From positions 1 to 19,874 of the forward strand of contig CALFLL010000037.1 of assembly GCA_937880845.1 (NCBI GenBank): a stretch of DNA of 19,874 bases. The letters run 5' to 3'. Origin of the DNA: an uncultured Drancourtella sp. Its GTDB lineage: Bacteria; Bacillota; Clostridia; Lachnospirales; Lachnospiraceae. This document shows positions 14,150 through 19,874 of the stretch, in pieces. Both the position numbers and the translations under genes were made by a program. Positions within the stretch are counted from its first letter, which is position 1. Each line of letters opens with the position of its first letter. Under the pieces are notes generated by a model. The model was not told where the DNA came from. It searched no databases and saw only the letters and a program-made list of their open reading frames with translations.

Positions 14150-15082
14150 CTACGCCTCCTCTAAAAACCGATTGATAAACTCAAGACTTTCTCTCACATA
14201 AAGATGTTTAAAACCAAGGGCAAAATACCCATGAAGGGCTCCTTTGATCCGATGCAGTTCCACCTTGTTTCCCGCTTCTTTCATCCGTCTGGCAAAATGT
14301 TCTCCCTCATCTCTTAAAGGATCATATTCTGCAGTCAGGATCAGAGTTTCCGGAAGACCTTTTAAATTCTCTTCCAGCATAGGGGCAAAATATTTATTCT
14401 GTCTGTCTGAAACATCTCTCTGGTAAAGATTCAAATAATCTTCCATCTTCGCAGAAGTCAGGAAATAATCGGTTCCGTTTTCTTTTACGGACGGATAGGC
14501 AGAAGTTTCGGTATAATCGTTGTTTAAAACAGGATAGATCAAAATCTGCTTTTTCGGATAAAACTCTTTTCGATCCCTTGCAAGTAAAGTAACTGCTGCC
14601 GCCAGATTTCCCCCTGCACTGTCACCGATGATCGTGATGTTTTCCTCATCGACATTCAAAAGAAAACGATTTGCATAGACCGCTTTTGCCGCCTCATAAC
14701 AATCCATAAGGGCAGTCGGAAAACGGTGCTCCGGAGCCAGCCGATATTCTACCGATACTACAATATGCCCGGAAGACTGAGACAGTTCCGAACATACTCT
14801 GTCATAATTGCCTACACTTTCCGTAACCCAGCCTCCCCCATGAAAAAACAGCAGAATCGGATACGTATGTGCTTTTTTTGCGCCTTCTTCCATTGTTTTT
14901 TGCGATGGGAAATAAAGCCGGACGGGAATCTTATGATCCCCGTTATAGATGTTATCGTCCAGTTTTTTCACAAAAATCCGCGTAGGATCCAACCTTTTCA
15001 AGTCCGCAAGACGTCTTGAAACCTGAACCTTAATTTGTCCTTTTGATAATTCTCTTAAAACTACTTTTAACGCTTTCTGCAT
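14150..15082 (-). CDS. Alpha/beta-hydrolase, hormone-sensitive-lipase-type esterase
   Basis: The 310-residue protein has every hallmark of family IV (HSL-like) esterases: oxyanion-hole HGGG at 81-84, nucleophile elbow GDSAGG (S155), acid in AEYDPLRDEG (D254) and catalytic histidine in GALHGY (H284). Such enzymes cleave carboxyl esters of short or medium acyl chains; deacetylation of sugars is also known in the wider superfamily. No signal peptide is visible, so it probably acts in the cytoplasm. Its ATG is only three bases after the galT stop, and no Shine-Dalgarno sequence can be seen, so translation probably depends on ribosomes arriving from galT. The acyltransferase starts four bases after its stop. 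The tight packing suggests a joint role with the acyltransferase and possibly with galactose metabolism; the substrate is not known. Confidence 0.9.
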   Translation of the reverse strand: MQKALKVVLRELSKGQIKVQVSRRLADLKRLDPTRIFVKKLDDNIYNGDHKIPVRLYFPSQKTMEEGAKKAHTYPILLFFHGGGWVTESVGNYDRVCSELSQSSGHIVVSVEYRLAPEHRFPTALMDCYEAAKAVYANRFLLNVDEENITIIGDSAGGNLAAAVTLLARDRKEFYPKKQILIYPVLNNDYTETSAYPSVKENGTDYFLTSAKMEDYLNLYQRDVSDRQNKYFAPMLEENLKGLPETLILTAEYDPLRDEGEHFARRMKEAGNKVELHRIKGALHGYFALGFKHLYVRESLEFINRFLEEA

Positions 15083-15085
15083 ATT

Positions 15086-16579
15086 TTATAAGGTATGGAT
15101 GAATCTAAGGAAGGCTTCTCTTCCTTCTTCTGTACATTTGTAAACACCTGCATCTTCCAAAACTTTTGTAAATACAATACCGATTTCCTTCTGTATGATC
15201 TCATCAATATTGTCTGCATTGATATCATCATACTGTTTCAGGAATGTTTCTGCCCAGTCTGCATGTTTCTCAATTTTTTCACAGCTTCTGATATCTTTTC
15301 CTTCCAGAATATATTCTTTCAGAAGTTCCATTTCTTCTTTCAGACGGGCCGGAAGAACAGCAAGTCCCATCACTTCAATCAGACCGATGTTTTCTTTTTT
15401 GATATGGTGATACTGTGCATGTGGATGATATACTCCCATCGGGTGTTCTTTTGTTGTAATGTTGTTTCTCAATGTGAGATCCAACTCGTACATTCCGTCC
15501 TTCATTCTTGCGATCGGTGTGATCGTATTGTGCGGCTCTCCGTTTGTTTCTGCATAAATGAATGCTTTTTCGTCTGTATATCCTCTCCATGCCTGAAGCA
15601 CATGATCTGCAAGATCAATCAGTCTTGTTTCGTCTTTATGACGGATACGAAGAACAGATAACGGCCATTTTACAATTCCTGCTTCCACATCTTCATATCC
15701 CGGAATCACAACGCTTTTCTCGATTGGTGCTTTTGCCATAGCAAACGTATAGTGTCCGCCCTGGAAATGATCGTGGCTTAAAATGGATCCTCCTACAATC
15801 GGAAGGTCAGCATTGGAACCAAGGAAATAATGCGGGAACTGTTTTACAAAATCAAACAATTTGACAAAAGCCGCACGGTCGATCTTCATCGGCACATGCT
15901 GTCCATTAAACACGATACAGTGTTCATTGTAGTATACATATGGTGAATACTGGAATCCCCATTCCGACTCGTTGATCGTAATCGGAATGATACGGTGGTT
16001 TTCTCTTGCCGGATGATCCAGCCTTCCTGCATATCCTTCATTTTCCACACAAAGCTGGCATTTCGGATATGTCGTTGCTTTTGCATTTTTGGCTGCTGCG
16101 ATAGCCTTTGGATCTTTCTCCGGTTTGGAAAGGTTTATCGTTATATCAATTTCTCCGTACGGACTGTCCACTTTCCATTTCATATCCTTTTTCACACGGT
16201 AACGTCTGATATAATCGCTGTCCTGGCTTAATTTATAGAAATATGCAGTTGCTTTTTCCGGAGATTCTTTATAGTTTTCCCAAAATTCTCTCTGCACCTG
16301 TGCCGGACGCGGTACAAGACAGTTCATAATCTTTGTATCAAACAGATCTCTGTATCCGATGCTGTCTTCAATCAGTCCTCTTTTTACCGCTTCGTCCAAA
16401 AGGTCTTTTAATACTTCTTCCAGATCAATGTCATGATATTCTTCCTGCGGCTCTTCATAACTGTCTTCATGGAAGATTTCCAGAAGAAGGTTTGTTGCAT
16501 ATCTTTTCTCACATTCCGGAAGCAATCCGGTTTCTACTCCATACTGTACCAGTTTTTTAATATTTTTATTTAACATCAT
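15086..16579 (-). CDS. galT: UDP-glucose--hexose-1-phosphate uridylyltransferase (Firmicute type)
   Basis: GalT exchanges UMP between UDP-glucose and galactose-1-phosphate, the second Leloir step. The 497-residue protein is of the longer type found in Gram-positive bacteria. Landmarks are NKNIKKLVQYGVETGLL at the N-terminus, YPKCQLCVENEGYAGR (about 171-186), VGGSILSHDHFQGGHYTFAM (262-281), and GVYHPHAQYHHIKKENIGLI (382-401) with the HPH triad at 385-387. The start is an ATG pair; the first (16579) has GAGGA five bases upstream. It follows galK by 15 bp and is 3 bp before the hydrolase gene. galE is not in the window. Confidence 0.96.
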   Translation of the reverse strand: MMLNKNIKKLVQYGVETGLLPECEKRYATNLLLEIFHEDSYEEPQEEYHDIDLEEVLKDLLDEAVKRGLIEDSIGYRDLFDTKIMNCLVPRPAQVQREFWENYKESPEKATAYFYKLSQDSDYIRRYRVKKDMKWKVDSPYGEIDITINLSKPEKDPKAIAAAKNAKATTYPKCQLCVENEGYAGRLDHPARENHRIIPITINESEWGFQYSPYVYYNEHCIVFNGQHVPMKIDRAAFVKLFDFVKQFPHYFLGSNADLPIVGGSILSHDHFQGGHYTFAMAKAPIEKSVVIPGYEDVEAGIVKWPLSVLRIRHKDETRLIDLADHVLQAWRGYTDEKAFIYAETNGEPHNTITPIARMKDGMYELDLTLRNNITTKEHPMGVYHPHAQYHHIKKENIGLIEVMGLAVLPARLKEEMELLKEYILEGKDIRSCEKIEKHADWAETFLKQYDDINADNIDEIIQKEIGIVFTKVLEDAGVYKCTEEGREAFLRFIHTL

Positions 16580-16594
16580 ATTTTCCTCTTTTCT

Positions 16595-17761
16595 TTATTT
16601 TAGGACTCCTGCTCCGTCACCGATTTCTACTACATAGAATTCTGCTTCATGTCCTGTTTTTTCTTTGTATCCTTTTCCTACTTTATCAATGAAGGTATCC
16701 ACTGCATCATTTCTTACGATACTTACGGTACATCCACCGAATCCGCCTCCTGTGATACGGGAACCAATCACACCGTCTACGGACCATGCAAGATTTACCA
16801 GTACATCGATTTCTTCGCAGGAGACTTCGTAATCATCACGAAGAGAAACATGGGATGCGTTCATCAGTCTTCCGAATTCTTCGATGTCGTTTTCTTTTAA
16901 GGCCGCAACCGCACGGATGGTTCTCTGATTTTCATATACAGCATGTTTTGCACGCTTTCTGCAGATTTCATCAGAAATCGCATCTTTATGTGCTTCAAAT
17001 TCTTCCTCTGTCAGATCTCCAAGTGTCTTGATATCTACTACTTTCTGAAGATCTTCCAGTGCTCTTTCGCTTTCGTTTCTTCTGTCGTTGTAGGCAGAAT
17101 CTACAAGGCTGTGTTTTACTTTACTGTTTGTGATGACAATCTTTGCATTTTCCAGTTTCACAGAAGCATATTCGTATTTCAGTGTGTTTGTATCCAAAAA
17201 TACGGCACAGTCCTTTTTACCCATGGCAACGGCAAACTGATCCATGATACCGCAGTTGCAGCCGTTATAGTTATTTTCTGAGAATTGTCCGATAAGGGCA
17301 ATGTCCTGCATGGAAATATCAATCTGGAACAGGTCTTTTAACATTACGCCAATCAGAACTTCCAGTGATGCAGAGGAAGAAAGTCCGGAACCGTTCGGAA
17401 TCGTTCCATAAATCAAAATATCCATTCCGCAAGGGATTTCATAGCCTTTCTTTCCAAATGCCCAGATCACTCCCTTCGGATAATTGGTCCATTTTGCTGC
17501 TTCGGACGGAACCAGATCATCCAGACTTGTTTCCATCACGCCAAGATTGCTGAAGTTTACAGAGTAAAAACGAAGCTTTCTGTCGTTTCTTTTTCTTGCA
17601 ATCCCATATGTACCAAGTGTAAGTGCACATGGGAACACATGTCCGCCGTTATAGTCTGTATGCTCTCCGATAAGGTTTACACGCCCCGGTGAAAAATAGG
17701 AACGGATATCTCCTTCACTTCCATATAAACTTTGAAATTTTTCAATGAGTTGGTTTTTCAT
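16595..17761 (-). CDS. galK: Galactokinase
   Basis: GalK phosphorylates alpha-D-galactose at C1 with ATP, the entry step of the Leloir pathway. The 388-residue protein carries the three GHMP-kinase landmarks: the galactokinase signature PGRVNLIGEHTDYNGG at about 25-40, the ATP-binding loop GSGLSSSAS at 124-132, and ITGGGFGGC near residue 345. The likely catalytic aspartate is D174 in CGIMDQFAVAMG. It is the first gene of the minus-strand unit galK-galT-hydrolase-acyltransferase. A promoter with a perfect TATAAT lies about 57 bp upstream and is shared back-to-back with the divergent AraC-type regulator gene. Confidence 0.97.
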   Translation of the reverse strand: MKNQLIEKFQSLYGSEGDIRSYFSPGRVNLIGEHTDYNGGHVFPCALTLGTYGIARKRNDRKLRFYSVNFSNLGVMETSLDDLVPSEAAKWTNYPKGVIWAFGKKGYEIPCGMDILIYGTIPNGSGLSSSASLEVLIGVMLKDLFQIDISMQDIALIGQFSENNYNGCNCGIMDQFAVAMGKKDCAVFLDTNTLKYEYASVKLENAKIVITNSKVKHSLVDSAYNDRRNESERALEDLQKVVDIKTLGDLTEEEFEAHKDAISDEICRKRAKHAVYENQRTIRAVAALKENDIEEFGRLMNASHVSLRDDYEVSCEEIDVLVNLAWSVDGVIGSRITGGGFGGCTVSIVRNDAVDTFIDKVGKGYKEKTGHEAEFYVVEIGDGAGVLK

Positions 17762-17790
17762 TCCTTTTACCTTCTTTCCTTTAAATTTAC

Positions 17791-17819
17791 TTGTCGTATT
17801 TCTCTTTCTGATATAAAAT
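17791..17819 (+). promoter_or_regulatory. Candidate promoter of the AraC-type regulator gene
   Basis: TTGTCG (17791-17796) and TAAAAT (17814-17819) are separated by 17 bp. The -10 box shares 17818-17819 with the galK -10 box on the other strand, so polymerase is unlikely to occupy both promoters at once. Confidence 0.5.
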
Positions 17820-17846
17820 TATAATAAGTTTATTGATGAACTACAA
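17818..17846 (-). promoter_or_regulatory. Candidate promoter of the galK-galT-hydrolase-acyltransferase unit
   Basis: On the minus strand TTGTAG (17841-17846) and a perfect TATAAT (17818-17823) are 17 bp apart. The -35 box is weak, as expected of a promoter that needs an activator. The predicted transcript starts near 17811, about 50 nt before the galK ATG. Confidence 0.65.
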
Positions 17847-17880
17847 CAAATATATTGCTGAAAATAATAACGATATTGAG
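17831..17880 (+). repeat. Phased direct repeats TATTG(A/C)TGAA, candidate AraC-type operator
   Basis: TATTGATGAA (17831-17840) and TATTGCTGAA (17853-17862) match in nine of ten bases with a 22-bp period. A weaker third copy, TATTGAG (17874-17880), follows 21 bp later. AraC-family dimers typically bind direct repeats about two helical turns apart. The first two copies flank the galK -35 box; all three lie just downstream of the predicted regulator start, and the third touches its TGAGG ribosome binding site. Confidence 0.5.
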
Positions 17881-17887
17881 GTTTTTT

Positions 17888-18781
17888 ATGCAGATACAGA
17901 CAGATAAAGAAAAAAAAGAATTAAAACGGCACGGCAACTACGCTTTTCCCGTCAATCTGAGCATGGAACAACTTGCCCGATATGAGGGCGGCACCTTTTT
18001 ATGGCACTGGCACACAGAAATTGAACTGACTCTTATTTTAAAAGGATGTATCGAATACCAGGTGAATGATCAGGTTTATCATTTAAAAGAGGGGGATGCT
18101 CTTTTCTGCAACAGCAATGCCATGCATACCGGACGCAGGATCGAAAATGAAGACTGTCAGTACCTTTCCACAACCTTCCATCCCCGTTTTATTTACGGAT
18201 ACGAAAACAGTATCCTTCTTACAAAATATGTACAGCCGATCTTGAATGCCGATTCTTTTTCTTCCCTGCCATTTTCCGAAAAAATCCCCTGGCAGAAAGA
18301 AGTCATTGACCTTTTAAAACAATTATATACTCTCTATCTCGATCCATCCGAAGATTTGGAACTAAAACTTCATCTGATCCTGACCCGAATATGGCAGCAT
18401 TTATACACTTATTTTTCCACCCTTTCTTTCCAGAAGCCGGTTTCTTCCAACTACATCGGACGTCTGAAAGAGATTATGGAATTTATTCACAGTTCCTACG
18501 CTTCTCCGATCACTTTGGAAGACATTGCTTCTCATATCCATCTTTCCAAAAGTGAATGCTGCCGTTTTTTTAAAAAGCATATGAATATGACATTGTTTGA
18601 TTATCTTCTTTATTATCGCATTTTGCAAAGTCTTCCGCTGCTAAAAAAAGACAACTGTTCTGTGTCCAAGGCGGCCGAGGCATGTGGGTTTTCCAACTCC
18701 TGCTATTACAGCAAGATTTTCAAACGCTACATGCACTGCTCTCCGAAGCAATACCAGAACAGTTGTCGTCATACAGTCTAA
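17888..18781 (+). CDS. AraC-family transcriptional regulator, likely controls galK operon
   Basis: From the chosen start this is a 297-residue regulator with an N-terminal cupin sensor domain and a C-terminal double helix-turn-helix. The sensor part holds FLWHWHTEIELTLILKGCIE and YHLKEGDALFCNSNAMHTGR (about 35-90), the usual sugar-binding beta-barrel pattern. The DNA-binding part covers about 200-290, with TLEDIASHIHLSKSECCRFF for the first helix-turn-helix and SVSKAAEACGFSNSCYYSKI followed by FKRYMHCSPKQYQ for the second. A TTG at 17855 opens the frame earlier, but the ATG at 17888 has TGAGG seven bases upstream and is preferred. It faces away from galK with overlapping promoters, the usual layout of a local regulator; galactose or a derivative as inducer is inferred. 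Its stop overlaps that of the convergent reductase gene by four bases. Confidence 0.9.
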   Translation: MQIQTDKEKKELKRHGNYAFPVNLSMEQLARYEGGTFLWHWHTEIELTLILKGCIEYQVNDQVYHLKEGDALFCNSNAMHTGRRIENEDCQYLSTTFHPRFIYGYENSILLTKYVQPILNADSFSSLPFSEKIPWQKEVIDLLKQLYTLYLDPSEDLELKLHLILTRIWQHLYTYFSTLSFQKPVSSNYIGRLKEIMEFIHSSYASPITLEDIASHIHLSKSECCRFFKKHMNMTLFDYLLYYRILQSLPLLKKDNCSVSKAAEACGFSNSCYYSKIFKRYMHCSPKQYQNSCRHTV

Positions 18782-19773
18782 ACCAGACTGATGCTGTCGA
18801 TTGTTTCTATTTCTTCTTTGGAAAATGCTGCCTGAGAGATTATTTTTACATTCTCTGCAATCTGGGATGGTCTGGAAGCACCGATCAGCACACTGGTCAC
18901 TTCCTCGTCTTTTAATACCCAGTGAAGAGCCATCTGTGCCAGAGTTTCTCCTCTTTGGGCAGCAAGTTCATTTAAACGGCAGATTTTTTCCAGCTTTTCC
19001 TCTGTAAGGGCGGTTTCCTTTAAGAAACGTCCGTCTGTCCGGATTCTGCTGTCAGACGGAATTCCTTTTAAGTAACGGTCTGTCAGAAGTCCCTGTGCCA
19101 AAGGACTAAAGGCAATGATTCCTTTTCCAAGCCTTTTAGCTGTTTCTTTTAATCCGTTTTTCTCAATTGTACGGTCAAAAATGGAATACCGGTTCTGATT
19201 AATCACAAACGGACAATGCAGTTCTTTTAAGATGGAGGCTGCCTTTTCCATGGTTTCTCCATCATAATTGGAAAGTCCCACATAAAGTGCTTTCCCGCTT
19301 TTTACAATACTGTCCAGAGCCCACATGGTTTCTTCCAGAGGCGTTTCCGGATCCATTCGGTGATGATAAAAAATATCCACATAAGAAAGTCCCATTCTTT
19401 TCAGGCTCTGATCCAGACTGGCAGTCAGGTATTTCCTGCTGCCTCCGTTTCCATATGGTCCAGGCCACATATCATATCCTGCCTTTGTACTAATGATCAG
19501 TTCATCACGATAGGAAGAAAGCTCCTTTTTCAAGATACGTCCAAGGTTTTCCTCTGCACTCCCATACTCCGGTCCATAATTGTTTGCAAGATCAAAATGT
19601 GTGATTCCATGGTCAAAGGCTGTAAAGCACATTTCTTTCATATTGTCGTATGGTGCATTCGTTCCGAAATTGTGCCAAAATCCCAAAGACACTTCCGGAA
19701 GCTTTAACCCGCTTTTCCCGCAGAAACGGTATTTCATTGTTTCATATCTGTCTTGCTTTGCTTCATACTGCAT
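18778..19773 (-). CDS. YghZ-like aldo/keto reductase (L-glyceraldehyde-3-phosphate reductase family)
   Basis: The 331-residue protein is an NADPH-type aldo/keto reductase very close in sequence pattern to E. coli YghZ, which reduces L-glyceraldehyde 3-phosphate and methylglyoxal. Shared blocks include ITHFDLANNYGPEYGSAEEN, ELIISTKAGYDMWPGPYGNG and SVLIGASRPSQIAENV. The expected catalytic tetrad is present: D61, Y66, K97 and H138 (YHHR). The first ATG is kept because YghZ-type proteins have a comparable short N-terminal extension before the KYRFCGKSGLKLP block, and AAGGGAG precedes it. The C-terminus stops at ETIDSISLV, about 15 residues earlier than in E. coli YghZ. It converges on the regulator gene with a four-base stop overlap and no terminator between them. 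The real substrate here is not known; detoxifying reactive aldehydes is an inference. Confidence 0.9.
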   Translation of the reverse strand: MQYEAKQDRYETMKYRFCGKSGLKLPEVSLGFWHNFGTNAPYDNMKEMCFTAFDHGITHFDLANNYGPEYGSAEENLGRILKKELSSYRDELIISTKAGYDMWPGPYGNGGSRKYLTASLDQSLKRMGLSYVDIFYHHRMDPETPLEETMWALDSIVKSGKALYVGLSNYDGETMEKAASILKELHCPFVINQNRYSIFDRTIEKNGLKETAKRLGKGIIAFSPLAQGLLTDRYLKGIPSDSRIRTDGRFLKETALTEEKLEKICRLNELAAQRGETLAQMALHWVLKDEEVTSVLIGASRPSQIAENVKIISQAAFSKEEIETIDSISLV

Positions 19774-19844
19774 ATCCGACTCTCCCTTTTTCCGATACGA
19801 ATCCTGTCTGTTCCTATTTTCGTATATCTTGGTTTCTTTTCCTC

Positions 19845-19873
19845 ATTATAACAGATTTATAAAGTTTTACTAA
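19845..19873 (-). promoter_or_regulatory. Candidate promoter of the aldo/keto reductase gene
   Basis: A perfect TATAAT lies on the minus strand at 19845-19850, about 70 bp before the ATG at 19773. The -35 region falls at the window edge, where TTAGTA (19868-19873) at 17 bp is a weak match. The -10 box is reasonable; the rest cannot be judged. Confidence 0.4.
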
Positions 19874-19874
19874 A

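Noticed and set aside
17855..17887. TTG start for the AraC-type regulator, adding 11 residues
   Set aside because: The ATG at 17888 has a better ribosome binding site and the added residues (LKIITILRFF) look unrelated to the family N-terminus.

Overview
The window is chromosomal DNA of a low-to-moderate G+C Firmicute, most likely a Lachnospiraceae gut anaerobe (Blautia/Dorea/Mediterraneibacter-like; genus inferred). The evidence is the gene content: an IscU-like scaffold gene followed by a GGGtGRT-type gene, a yicC-gmk-rpoZ-rimO-pgsA-cinA housekeeping run, the Firmicute type of galT, and strong AGGAGG-type ribosome binding sites. I see no rRNA, tRNA, CRISPR array, insertion sequence, phage gene or origin, and no gene-free stretch above 300 bases.

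Layout. (1) 1-1447, minus: an iron-sulfur scaffold-like protein and the first 244 codons of a GGGtGRT-family protein, cut by the window edge. (2) 1584-6578, minus: a compact housekeeping operon, in transcription order yicC, gmk, rpoZ, rimO, pgsA, cinA, behind a near-consensus promoter (TTGACG, 17 bp, TATAAT). (3) 6691-8430, plus: a divergent NFACT/RqcH ribosome-quality-control gene, ended by a hairpin terminator. (4) 8540-12156, minus: an ABC sugar-type importer (binding lipoprotein, two permeases, and a small unrecognised membrane protein) with no ATPase gene. The binding-protein gene is broken by one in-frame TAG codon. (5) 12328-17761, minus: an apparent four-gene unit galK, galT, alpha/beta-hydrolase, membrane-anchored condensation-type acyltransferase, ended by a clear hairpin terminator. 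(6) 17888-18781, plus: an AraC-family regulator divergent from galK; the two predicted promoters overlap at their -10 boxes, and beside them lie helically phased TATTG repeats. (7) 18778-19773, minus: a YghZ-like aldo/keto reductase whose stop codon overlaps the regulator's stop.

How the parts may work together. GalK and GalT feed galactose into the Leloir pathway (galE is not in the window) and are probably controlled by the divergent AraC-type protein. The hydrolase and acyltransferase following galT without a break suggest a sugar- or lipid-ester function tied to galactose use, which is inference. The housekeeping block joins nucleotide supply (Gmk), RNA polymerase omega, ribosome modification (RimO), phospholipid synthesis (PgsA), RNA turnover (YicC) and, divergently, rescue of stalled ribosomes (RqcH). 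The best candidates for something new are the amber-interrupted transporter gene, the gal/hydrolase/acyltransferase unit, and the phased repeats in the galK-regulator intergenic region.
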